Made by a program: the position numbers and the translations under genes. 46,190 bases of DNA from Bacteroidia bacterium (GTDB lineage: Bacteria; Bacteroidota; Bacteroidia; UKL13-3): positions 35,939-82,128 of the forward strand of contig JAGPCK010000006.1 in assembly GCA_018058135.1 (NCBI GenBank), in the 5' to 3' direction. The notes under the pieces were generated by a model that saw nothing but the letters and a program-made list of their open reading frames with translations, did not search any database and was not told where the DNA came from. Positions 8,292 to 16,450 of the stretch are shown piece after piece (position 1 is the first letter of the stretch; every line of letters begins with the position of its first letter).

Positions 8292-8299
8292 CGAAGGTA
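8292..8299 (-). promoter_or_regulatory. Probable -7 promoter box of the slyD-type gene
   Basis: On the minus strand the sequence reads TACCTTCG, one mismatch from the Bacteroidota -7 consensus TAnnTTTG, about 19 bases upstream of the ATG at 8272. No clear -33 element was seen. Confidence 0.4.
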
Positions 8300-8324
8300 C
8301 TTAAATTGATTTACAATACATTAA

Positions 8325-8792
8325 CTACACTCCAAAGCCGGGTGTACTGTTATTCCCAAAGTGAGGTGAACGGGGGTTACGCTCATTGTAGTAAGCTTTA
8401 ACCATGTCTTTATTGGTAATAATACCTTTAATAATGTTATTCTCAGCCACAGGTAGGGCCTGAAATCTTTTCTCAGCCAATATTTCCAGTGCCTCATCAA
8501 TTTCAGCACCTGGTTTTACTGTGGTAGGATTAGCTGTCATCAGTTTGTTCATGTCAAAATCGGCATCAAGATGTTCCTTATCAATACTTTCACCCTTTTC
8601 CAACTTTCTGTAAAGGTAATAAAGGGCATCTTTACTGGAAATAATACCGATAATAAGGTCATTTTCTACTACCGGAAGGTGTTGAATATTGAACTGATTG
8701 AAAAAATCCATAATCTGTGAAAACTTACTGTTCAGATTGGCTACAATCACTTTCTCGGTCATAATTTGTTCAATGCGGATGTCTTTACTCAT
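8325..8792 (-). CDS. CBS-domain pair protein
   Basis: The 155-residue protein consists of two CBS motifs: residues about 5-60 (IEQIMTEKVIVANLNSK, HLPVVENDLIIGIISSKDAL) and about 80-135 (MNKLMTANPTTVKPGAEIDEAL, ALPVAENNIIKGIITNKDMV). Paired CBS motifs form a Bateman module that usually binds adenine nucleotides and acts as an energy sensor. No catalytic domain is fused, so the partner is unknown. The tail PRSPHFGNNSTPGFG is low-complexity. The gene lies between slyD and an unknown gene, all on the minus strand but with separate spacers. Confidence 0.88.
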   Translation of the reverse strand: MSKDIRIEQIMTEKVIVANLNSKFSQIMDFFNQFNIQHLPVVENDLIIGIISSKDALYYLYRKLEKGESIDKEHLDADFDMNKLMTANPTTVKPGAEIDEALEILAEKRFQALPVAENNIIKGIITNKDMVKAYYNERNPRSPHFGNNSTPGFGV

Positions 8793-8858
8793 TTGTATTT
8801 TATTAATGGTTCAAATTTGTTTCAAAATAAACGGATTTACCATGATTTTCATCATGCA

Positions 8859-9464
8859 TTATTTCAACAGGTCAAATAAATTCTGATAGCTTTGTGTTGA
8901 GAAGGGCGGCCATTCAACTGCGTTAGAAAGGTTGATTTTGGTAGCTATTTTGAAAAACCCCTGCTTGTTAATTGTGTCGTAAATCACAGTTTTAGAGAGT
9001 GAAGTTATCGGAACAAAAAGCACAGAATCAACATCTTGTTCCCAAATATTTTCTCCTGTGTACAGTAGCCAATCAGTGCTTAAAGAAGCTGAAAAATCCT
9101 GCAATGATTGGCTAACACGTGCAAATGTTTGACCCTGAACGGTAAAATGCAGGCTCCAGCTATGCCCCCACCAAAAAATAGTTCTGCAAATAACTTCTGT
9201 ATCAGTACTGTAAAGTTTAGGGCAATCCAAAACAATGTAGGGGTAACCTTTAAAATTTTCGCCCTTACTCACCTTTAATCCGGTTTTTTTAATACCCCGA
9301 TCTTGAAAAACAGGAGTAATGATTTCTTGCAACAGTTTGTCACCATACTGCTCCAAAATATTTATTACTTTAGAAGTCAGTTCCCGCTTCACATCAAAGA
9401 AATTTGTATCCGAGGCAATTTGAAGTTCAGTATTTGTTGGTATAATTTTGGTATTTTGCGCCAT
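8859..9464 (-). CDS. Hypothetical protein, 201 aa, divergent from the Lpt permease
   Basis: I do not recognise a named family. The protein is soluble, with no signal peptide or membrane segment. Its N-terminal half is helical and polar (VKRELTSKVINILEQYGDKLLQEI); the middle is Trp-rich and looks beta-structured (ICRTIFWWGHSWSLHFTVQGQ, DWLLYTGENIWEQDV). It may be a small globular cytoplasmic protein. It starts only 17 bases from the divergent TTG start of the LptF/LptG-type gene, so the two promoters must overlap or lie inside the opposite coding regions. A degenerate -7-like GATATTTG lies just upstream. Confidence 0.65.
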   Translation of the reverse strand: MAQNTKIIPTNTELQIASDTNFFDVKRELTSKVINILEQYGDKLLQEIITPVFQDRGIKKTGLKVSKGENFKGYPYIVLDCPKLYSTDTEVICRTIFWWGHSWSLHFTVQGQTFARVSQSLQDFSASLSTDWLLYTGENIWEQDVDSVLFVPITSLSKTVIYDTINKQGFFKIATKINLSNAVEWPPFSTQSYQNLFDLLK

Positions 9465-9481
9465 ATTCCAACAAATATCGT

Positions 9482-10936
9482 TTGAAAAAGCTTCACGTTT
9501 TAGTACTCAAGGCATTTATAGGTCCGTTTTTCGCTACTTTTTTTGTGGCCATTTTTGTTTTGCTCATGCAATTCCTGTGGAAGTATGTGGACGATTTGGT
9601 AGGCAAAGGACTTGATGGGCTGGTAATAGGCGAGTTGTTGCTCTACTCATCAGCCAGTTTGGTACCGATGGCTTTGCCGCTGGCAATTTTGCTTTCTTCC
9701 ATCATGACCTTTGGAAACCTTGGAGAACATTATGAGATGGTGGCTATAAAAGCAGCCGGAGTTCCGTTACGAAAAGTGTTTACCCCCATGTTTATTGTGA
9801 TGGTATTCATTTGTTTGGGTGCATTTTTCACATCCAACATTATTATTCCTAAAGCTAACCTGAAAAGTAAATCATTGCTATATGATGTGCGACAGCAAAA
9901 ACCCTCATTGCTCATTAAGGAAGGCGTTTTTAATAATGACATTGAAGGATACAGCATGCGCATTGGCCGAAAAGGGGAGGATAATGAGACTATTTATGAT
10001 GTAGTAATTTATGACAACAGGGTAACTTCATCAACGGGCCGAAGTGTGATAGTGGCTGAATGGGGCCGCATGACTATGTCGGAAGACAAGCGTTACCTTT
10101 TCCTTAATCTGTTTAAAGGAAAACGTTTTGAGGAAATGCCTCAGCGCGATTTTAGAAGACATAATTATCCGCACAATGTATTGAAGTTCGGGGAAGAATA
10201 TATAACTATTGATTTAAGCTCCTTCAGCTTTAACCGCACTAACGAAGATCTTTTTAAAGACAGCTATCATATGCTCAATGTGGTAGAATTGCGTAATGCC
10301 GCTGACTCGGTATATAAATCAAGAGAGAAATTGATGGCCCTTATACCAGATTACACTAAAATCTATTACCGCCTTTACGATACCTCTTTAACTGCTTTAC
10401 ATATTACATCCACTTTGCCTGGAGATAACATGACCAAAGTATTTAAGCACATTAACAGTGAAACTTTATACAGCAATGCGTTAAGTAGCGCACGTACTGT
10501 GAAGAGTATAACCGACTACGGAAGTCAGGCACTGATAGGTGAAAACAAGACTTGGACACGATACTGGGTTGAGTGGCACAGAAAATATACACTCTCATTT
10601 GCCTGCATGGTATTGTTCTTTATAGGTGCACCACTGGGCACCATTATTCGTAAAGGAGGTTTTGGTACGCCTGTGGTAATATCTGTAATTCTATATGTAG
10701 TTTACCACATAGTTTCAATGATGGGAGAGAAGTTTGCCCGTCAATTGATTCTTACACCATTTATGGGCATGTGGTTTTCTACTTTCGTGCTCACGCCTCT
10801 TGGTGTGTTTCTTACCTACAAAGCTTCTGTTGATTCCAACCTGTTTAATGCTGAAGAATACGTTCGTTTCTTTAATAAAATAAAAAAACTATTTATTAAA
10901 AAATCTACAAATGAAAGTACTGTTCATAGCCAATAA
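9482..10936 (+). CDS. LptF/LptG (YjgP/YjgQ) family permease of LPS export
   Basis: The 484-residue inner-membrane protein has the family layout: two or three N-terminal membrane helices (KAFIGPFFATFFVAIFVLLMQ, SLVPMALPLAILLSSIMTFG), a conserved EMVAIKAAGVPLRKVF stretch, a large periplasmic beta-jellyroll (about residues 130-350), then C-terminal helices with FFIGAPLGTIIRKGGFG. LptF and LptG form the membrane part of the LptB2FG ABC transporter that extracts lipopolysaccharide from the inner membrane. Bacteroidota copies are hard to assign to F or G. The start is TTG, with no in-frame ATG nearby. It overlaps the following glycosyltransferase by 26 bases, fitting an envelope glycan operon. Confidence 0.9.
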   Translation: MKKLHVLVLKAFIGPFFATFFVAIFVLLMQFLWKYVDDLVGKGLDGLVIGELLLYSSASLVPMALPLAILLSSIMTFGNLGEHYEMVAIKAAGVPLRKVFTPMFIVMVFICLGAFFTSNIIIPKANLKSKSLLYDVRQQKPSLLIKEGVFNNDIEGYSMRIGRKGEDNETIYDVVIYDNRVTSSTGRSVIVAEWGRMTMSEDKRYLFLNLFKGKRFEEMPQRDFRRHNYPHNVLKFGEEYITIDLSSFSFNRTNEDLFKDSYHMLNVVELRNAADSVYKSREKLMALIPDYTKIYYRLYDTSLTALHITSTLPGDNMTKVFKHINSETLYSNALSSARTVKSITDYGSQALIGENKTWTRYWVEWHRKYTLSFACMVLFFIGAPLGTIIRKGGFGTPVVISVILYVVYHIVSMMGEKFARQLILTPFMGMWFSTFVLTPLGVFLTYKASVDSNLFNAEEYVRFFNKIKKLFIKKSTNESTVHSQ

Positions 10937-12104
10937 AGTTCCCTTTCCCCCTAAAGATGGTGGTAGTCTGGCTACATACAATCTCATTAAGGGCCTTGAA
11001 GCCAAAGGGGCTGAGATTACTTTCTTTGGTTTAAATACTAACAAACATCATGTTGATGTGAAACGTGTAGCCAAGGAAAATCCGGCTATCCGTTTTATAA
11101 CGTATCCGGTAAAACTTAAAGTAACACCTACAGGAGCATTTTTCAGTTTATTGAAAGGTGATTCGTATAATATATCCCGCTTCAAATTTAACCAGGTAGA
11201 TAAGGGACTAAGTGACCTGTTACAGAATGAAGAGTTCGACATTATACACATCGAAACTCTCTTTATGATGCCCTACTTTGATACCATCAAACAGTACAGC
11301 AAAGCCAAAGTGGTATTACGCACTCAAAATGTAGAACACGTTATATGGGATTTAATGGCTCAAGAAGCCACAGGAGTTCTTAAGAAATGGTACCTTAAAT
11401 TGCTTGCCACCAGACTGATGGAGTACGAAATTCAACAGTTCAATAAGCCGGATATGATGCTGGCTATTTCATCTGAAGATGCTGCGTTGTTCCGTAATTT
11501 GGGCTGTATTATTCCTATGGAAGTACACCCTACAGGATTTGATTTTGATAAACTGGAGACATACAAAAACATTGTACCGGAAAGAGACTTTTTTCATGTA
11601 GGTGCCATGGACTGGAAACCCAATGCAGAAGGGATGAGCTGGTTTCTTACTAAGGTTTGGAGTACTTTTTCAGCTAAATACCCAGAACAAAAAATGCATT
11701 TGGCAGGTCGCAAAATGCCCGCTCGTTTCACTGAAATGGGCAATGATTCACTTGTGGTGCACGGTGAAGTAGAAAGCGCCTATGAATTTATGGCTCAACA
11801 TGAGGTTATGGTTGTTCCCTTGTTCTCCGGCAGTGGGTTACGTATCAAAATTATTGAAGCGATGGCTATGGGAAAATGTATTATTGCTACACCATTAGCT
11901 GCATCAGGAATTGACATTAAAGATGATATTCATATTTTGATAGCTGAAGGAGTTGTTGAATTTATAAAATGTATGGAAACCTGTAAAAACAATCCTGATA
12001 AAGTTAAAAGAATAGCTGAAAAAGCCCAACAATTCGCTATTGATAACTATGACAACAGGACATTAGCCAATAAAGTTTATCAGTACTACAACAATTTGTT
12101 ATGA
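10911..12104 (+). CDS. Glycosyltransferase family 4 (GT-B fold)
   Basis: The 397-residue protein has no membrane segment. The N-terminal Rossmann half begins MKVLFIANKVPFPPKDGGSL, typical of GT4 enzymes that bind the acceptor near the glycine-rich loop. The C-terminal half contains the nucleotide-sugar site around VVPLFSGSGLRIKIIEAMAMGKCIIATPLAASGI, including the E-x7-E-like region. It transfers a sugar from a nucleotide donor to a surface glycan or lipid; the exact sugar cannot be read from sequence. It starts inside the end of the Lpt permease gene and ends in a four-base ATGA overlap with the next glycosyltransferase, so all three are translationally linked. Confidence 0.88.
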   Translation: MKVLFIANKVPFPPKDGGSLATYNLIKGLEAKGAEITFFGLNTNKHHVDVKRVAKENPAIRFITYPVKLKVTPTGAFFSLLKGDSYNISRFKFNQVDKGLSDLLQNEEFDIIHIETLFMMPYFDTIKQYSKAKVVLRTQNVEHVIWDLMAQEATGVLKKWYLKLLATRLMEYEIQQFNKPDMMLAISSEDAALFRNLGCIIPMEVHPTGFDFDKLETYKNIVPERDFFHVGAMDWKPNAEGMSWFLTKVWSTFSAKYPEQKMHLAGRKMPARFTEMGNDSLVVHGEVESAYEFMAQHEVMVVPLFSGSGLRIKIIEAMAMGKCIIATPLAASGIDIKDDIHILIAEGVVEFIKCMETCKNNPDKVKRIAEKAQQFAIDNYDNRTLANKVYQYYNNLL

Positions 12105-13261
12105 TACCGGAGGTTGTATTTTGGCTGCTTATTTTTCTGGTATTTCACTCGTATATGCTTTATCCGTTCTTGTTGCAACAGGCTGCATCAGGAAAAGAGT
12201 TACCCAAAATTGAACCCGTTAAAAATATCCCCGAAGTGTATGTGGTATTATCTGTTTACAACGGGGAGAGAGTAGTAAGCAAAAACCTGTCTTCAGTTGT
12301 TGCTTCAACCTATCCAAAAGAAAAACTATTCGCCCTCACGGGATCTGATGCTTCTGATGACCGTACCAATGAAATCATCAGCGCAATGGCCGTCCAACAC
12401 ACACAAATCAAACCTTTTTGTTTCAACGAACGCAGGGGCAAAATAAAAGTAGTCAATGAACTGCTTTCAAAAGTTCCGAATGATGCAGTGGTGATTATGA
12501 CCGATGTATCGGCCTCTTTTCATCCGTTGTGTTTTGACATTTTAGTACAACGTTTACTGCAAAGTGATTCAACCGGATTAGTAGGTGCAAACATTATTAA
12601 AGGTGAACACCGCAGTGATGGCATCTCGTATCAGGAAAAGGCATATTACGAAAGGGAACTCACAATAAAGCATCAGGAAGGTATTTTATGGGGAGCCAGT
12701 ATGGGAGCCTTTGGTGCCTGCTATGCCATACGTAAAAAAGACATGCAGCCAATACCAGAAAACTTTATGGTAGATGATTTTTTTATGACCATGCAGGTAA
12801 TGCAAAAAGGCAAAAAAGCCATTTACGATATGGATGCGTTAACCTACATGGACTTGCCCAATACTTCGGATGTGGAGTTTAAAAGAAAGGTGCGTATTTC
12901 AACAGGGAATTTTCAGAATTTACAATTGTTTTGGACCATGTTGTTTCGTTTCAATGGGGTTGCCTTTGCCTTTTGGTCACATAAAGCTATCAGGTGGATA
13001 GGGCCTTTTATATTGATAACGCTGTTAGGGCTAAGTTTTTTTCTACAGGACAAGAACAGCATTTATAAACTGGCTTTTTACAGTCAACTAGTGCTTGTTT
13101 GTACACCAATATTCAACTATTTTTCAGAAAAGCTTCAAATCCACCTGAAATTGCTCAAATTTGCTGCTCATTTTTACCTGATGAATCTGGGTGTTTTAGT
13201 CGGTTTCTTCAGGTTTTGTAAAGGAGTAAAGAACAATGTTTGGCAACCAACCCAACGGTGA
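12101..13261 (+). CDS. Membrane-bound glycosyltransferase family 2
   Basis: The 386-residue protein begins with a membrane helix ([16 protein letters not shown]). The GT-A domain follows, with [26 protein letters not shown] as the metal-binding DxD-like site and [15 protein letters not shown] as the catalytic acidic region. [13 protein letters not shown] sits where processive enzymes carry their R-rich motif. Three or more helices close the chain from about residue 290. The layout is that of glycan synthases that work at the inner membrane. It is coupled to the GT4 gene (ATGA) and overlaps ribBA by 26 bases. The product is unknown, probably a surface polysaccharide or lipid-linked sugar. Confidence 0.88.
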   Translation: MIPEVVFWLLIFLVFHSYMLYPFLLQQAASGKELPKIEPVKNIPEVYVVLSVYNGERVVSKNLSSVVASTYPKEKLFALTGSDASDDRTNEIISAMAVQHTQIKPFCFNERRGKIKVVNELLSKVPNDAVVIMTDVSASFHPLCFDILVQRLLQSDSTGLVGANIIKGEHRSDGISYQEKAYYERELTIKHQEGILWGASMGAFGACYAIRKKDMQPIPENFMVDDFFMTMQVMQKGKKAIYDMDALTYMDLPNTSDVEFKRKVRISTGNFQNLQLFWTMLFRFNGVAFAFWSHKAIRWIGPFILITLLGLSFFLQDKNSIYKLAFYSQLVLVCTPIFNYFSEKLQIHLKLLKFAAHFYLMNLGVLVGFFRFCKGVKNNVWQPTQR

Positions 13262-14465
13262 GAAGTTTCACCTCGATACCATAGAATCAGCCATTGAGGC
13301 CATTCGTAACGGTGAAGTAATTATTGTAGTAGATGATGAGGACCGGGAGAATGAAGGCGATTTTTTGACCGCTGCCCGAAATGTAACCCCCGAAGTAATT
13401 AATTTTATGGCCACCCATGGTCGAGGGTTGATATGTGCCCCTTTGGAAGAAGACCGCTGCACACAACTGGGGTTGGAACTGATGGTGAATGACAATACAG
13501 CTTTGCATGCTACTCCGTTTACAGTTTCAGTTGATTTGATAGGCAAGGGCTGTACAACAGGAATCTCAGCATCCGACAGAGCAAAAACAGTTCAGGCGCT
13601 TATTGACCCGGAAACCAGAGCAGAAGATTTAGGTAAACCAGGACATATTTTCCCATTGCGCGCTCGCAAAGAAGGTGTATTACGCAGAGCAGGACATACG
13701 GAAGCCGCTATAGATTTTGCCCGCCTGGCCGGATTTGAACCTGCCGGTTGCATTGTCGAAATCATGAACGAAGACGGCAGCATGGCACGTTTGCCCGATC
13801 TGGTGAAAATTGCGGAGAAGTTTCAATTGAAACTGGTTACGATAAAAGACCTCATTGAATACCGCCTCAAACATGAAAGCCTCATTCAAAGAGAAATTGT
13901 TGTGCAAATGCCTACACAACATGGAGAATTTGATTTGTATGCCTTCCGTCAAAAAGATACAGGGCAGGAGCATCTGGCACTTGTAAAAGGAAGTTGGGAA
14001 AAGAATGAACCTATCTTGGTGAGAGTACATTCCTCATGCGTTACAGGAGATATTTTCCATTCCATGCGCTGCGATTGTGGTGAGCAGTTACAAAGTGCTA
14101 TGGAAATGATTGAACAGGAAGGAAAAGGAGTGGTGCTTTACATTAACCAGGAGGGCAGAGGTATAGGGTTGCTCAATAAACTAAAAGCATATAAATTACA
14201 GGAACAGGGCAGAGATACAGTTGAAGCTAATCTTGAACTGGGCTTTAAAATGGATGAGCGTGATTATGGTGTAGGGGCACAAATTCTGCGCGATATAGGT
14301 GTACACAAAATGCGCTTAATGACCAATAATCCAACCAAACGCGCAGGCCTTATCGGCTATGGATTGGAAATAGTAGAGAATATTGCTATTCAGATAAAGT
14401 CAAACAAGCACAATGACCTTTATCTCCAAACTAAAAAGAATAAAATGGGGCATGAGTTAAGTTAA
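13236..14465 (+). CDS. ribBA: Bifunctional RibBA: DHBP synthase / GTP cyclohydrolase II
   Basis: The product is 409 residues. Residues about 10-205 are 3,4-dihydroxy-2-butanone-4-phosphate synthase, with [34 protein letters not shown] and MNEDGSMAR. The remainder is GTP cyclohydrolase II, with the zinc cysteines in [20 protein letters not shown] and the catalytic [12 protein letters not shown]. The two halves make the two precursors of the riboflavin pathway from ribulose 5-phosphate and GTP. A good Shine-Dalgarno (AAGGAG at about 13220) precedes the ATG, unusual among genes here. Overlap with the upstream glycosyltransferase indicates a shared transcript even though the pathways differ. All key residues for both activities appear present. 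Confidence 0.96.
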   Translation: MFGNQPNGEKFHLDTIESAIEAIRNGEVIIVVDDEDRENEGDFLTAARNVTPEVINFMATHGRGLICAPLEEDRCTQLGLELMVNDNTALHATPFTVSVDLIGKGCTTGISASDRAKTVQALIDPETRAEDLGKPGHIFPLRARKEGVLRRAGHTEAAIDFARLAGFEPAGCIVEIMNEDGSMARLPDLVKIAEKFQLKLVTIKDLIEYRLKHESLIQREIVVQMPTQHGEFDLYAFRQKDTGQEHLALVKGSWEKNEPILVRVHSSCVTGDIFHSMRCDCGEQLQSAMEMIEQEGKGVVLYINQEGRGIGLLNKLKAYKLQEQGRDTVEANLELGFKMDERDYGVGAQILRDIGVHKMRLMTNNPTKRAGLIGYGLEIVENIAIQIKSNKHNDLYLQTKKNKMGHELS

Positions 14466-14475
14466 GCATCTTGCT

Positions 14476-14940
14476 TTAATACTGCGTTTCCATTAGCCTG
14501 AAATAATCTCTTTCCATTCTACCGTCAGTCAATTCTTGTTTTACATGATCCAGTTTACTGCGGTCTAAAGGTTTGTTCAAAAACTTACACACAAACTTGT
14601 TACTGTTGGCGCGTTCATGGTCTTCTTTAGCCAATGAGGTGGAAAGCATCATAATGATGCAATTTTTCTGAATAACAGCAGGCAATTTGGCGTATTCATC
14701 AAGAAAGTCGAACCCTGAAAGTTCAGGCATGTTGATGTCAAGAAAAATCAATTGTGGTAGCAACTCAGGCGTTTCCTGTAATGATAGCAAATAGTCTAAA
14801 GCAGCCCTGGCTGATATTTTTAATTCCACCTGATCAGCAAAAGCATATTTCTTCATGGATATCTGTGCAATCATTAAATCCATTTTTGAATCATCCACTA
14901 CCAAAACACGCTGCAATAAAGGTTTGTCGGTATTTTCCAT
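14476..14940 (-). CDS. Single-domain response regulator (receiver only)
   Basis: The 154-residue protein is a CheY-like receiver with acidic Asp16-Asp17 (VLVVDDSKMD), phospho-acceptor Asp68 (LIFLDINMPELSGFDFL), a Ser/Thr switch (MLSTSL) and the conserved Lys in CKFLNKPLD. No output domain follows, so it should work through protein contacts or as a phosphorelay step. Its gene starts 13 bases after the histidine kinase stop and is most likely its cognate partner. This arrangement is common for Bacteroidota kinases with stand-alone receivers. Confidence 0.92.
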   Translation of the reverse strand: MENTDKPLLQRVLVVDDSKMDLMIAQISMKKYAFADQVELKISARAALDYLLSLQETPELLPQLIFLDINMPELSGFDFLDEYAKLPAVIQKNCIIMMLSTSLAKEDHERANSNKFVCKFLNKPLDRSKLDHVKQELTDGRMERDYFRLMETQY

Positions 14941-14953
14941 GTTAAGTTGTTTA

Positions 14954-16312
14954 TTATGTACTTGAAATGTAAGAAGAAGGTAAGGTAATTGTAAAAGAAG
15001 TTCCTACTCCGGGAATTGAATCAAGCCTTACAGTACCGTTGAGTTTCTCCACTGTCTCTTTAACCAGATATAAGCCAAGACCCGATCCTACAGATTTCTC
15101 TGATATACGGTAAAACATATCAAATACCTTTTGCTGTAATTCCGGTTTTATTCCTATTCCATTGTCTGAAATAGTAATATTACAACTAACATCTGTTGAC
15201 TTAATTTGTATTTTTACAAACGGAGATTCTACTGTAGGGTTAGAATAACGCATGCCGTTAGACAACAAATTATTGAGTATAATCATCATCCGGCTTTTAT
15301 CTGAAATGAACTTTTCGCTTTGAGTAATCTCTGTAATCAAATTTACCTTCTTCTCCCCACCGTACGCCATATATTTTAAGTTGTCGCACACATCCTCAAG
15401 CATTGTTTTAAAATCAATGGCCTCTTGTTTTATCTCAGCTCGGGTATTACGCGAGTAATCAAGAATATCTTGAATAAAAGTATCCAACTTAAGTACACCT
15501 TGTTTTATAAAACCCAAACTTGTTTTTAGTTCATCATTGAGCTCATCATCCTCCGTTAATTGAACAATACCTAAAATAGAGGAAAGGGGAGCCCGCAAAT
15601 CGTGAGAAACGCTGTATACAAACTTATCAAGTTCTTTATTGGCCTTTTGCAATTCAGTATTGGTAACTTGTAATAATTGGTTGTTCAACTCAAGTTTGTC
15701 GCGCTGTTCAGTTATCTTTTGTATCACAATATTTCTCCCGCTAAACAGGTAGGCACTTTGTGCGGCAACTAAAAAAGAGGTGAAAATACCATTAAACAAA
15801 AAATCTTCTTCAATGTGAGAGTTATCATTATTTAAAAATTCAAAACTGGTTAAATCAGTATAACGACTTACAATGAAAATATACAGTAACTGAAAGAAAA
15901 AAAGTGAGGTAAATAGCACCCCTCCATTACGGCCCAACAACATAAAAGCGGTAAGTATAACCACAGGATAATAGGTTATGCTGGCTGATTTTATTCCACC
16001 CGTGCTGTATGAAACTGTGTGAAGCAACAAAAAAGAAGAAAGCAACACTACCAGATAAGCTTTTTCCAATTGGTCAGTTTTTTTGACACGGTAAAAGTTA
16101 AAAAGCATTATTAATGACAGGATGGGGAGTACCAGGTGAATAGGTTTTACTACCTCAAACATCAAATACATTTTCAGGTAAACACCAAAACTCACCAGAG
16201 CTCCGGTGAAGGAATAGATTCTGAAAAGCGTAAAACGTTGACGCTCGAAAATATTCTCTTCGTCTATACTTCGGTAAACGTCTTCATTTTTCAAAAGGTT
16301 ACTTAATGCCAT
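14954..16312 (-). CDS. Membrane sensor histidine kinase
   Basis: The 452-residue protein has about six hydrophobic segments between residues 30 and 195, a coiled-coil linker (TEQRDKLELNNQLLQVTNTELQKANKEL), an HisKA dimerisation domain with phospho-acceptor His237 (SVSHDLRAPLSSILG), and an HATPase_c domain (NNLLSNGMRYSNP, ISDNGIGIKPELQQKVFDMFYR, GSGLGLYLVKETV). It has no periplasmic sensor loop of size, so it probably senses a signal in or near the membrane. It is the first gene of a two-gene operon with the receiver at 14476-14940. Confidence 0.92.
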   Translation of the reverse strand: MALSNLLKNEDVYRSIDEENIFERQRFTLFRIYSFTGALVSFGVYLKMYLMFEVVKPIHLVLPILSLIMLFNFYRVKKTDQLEKAYLVVLLSSFLLLHTVSYSTGGIKSASITYYPVVILTAFMLLGRNGGVLFTSLFFFQLLYIFIVSRYTDLTSFEFLNNDNSHIEEDFLFNGIFTSFLVAAQSAYLFSGRNIVIQKITEQRDKLELNNQLLQVTNTELQKANKELDKFVYSVSHDLRAPLSSILGIVQLTEDDELNDELKTSLGFIKQGVLKLDTFIQDILDYSRNTRAEIKQEAIDFKTMLEDVCDNLKYMAYGGEKKVNLITEITQSEKFISDKSRMMIILNNLLSNGMRYSNPTVESPFVKIQIKSTDVSCNITISDNGIGIKPELQQKVFDMFYRISEKSVGSGLGLYLVKETVEKLNGTVRLDSIPGVGTSFTITLPSSYISST

Positions 16313-16450
16313 GAATAAGTTGTTTTTCTGTTAATAAATTTTCAGCATGCAAAATGTACATACGTATAAAGCGGCCTTCAAGATTTTAACCGGCAGAAAA
16401 ACAATGGAACTATCTTACAAAAGCTTGAATTACAAAACCTTTTATTACTC

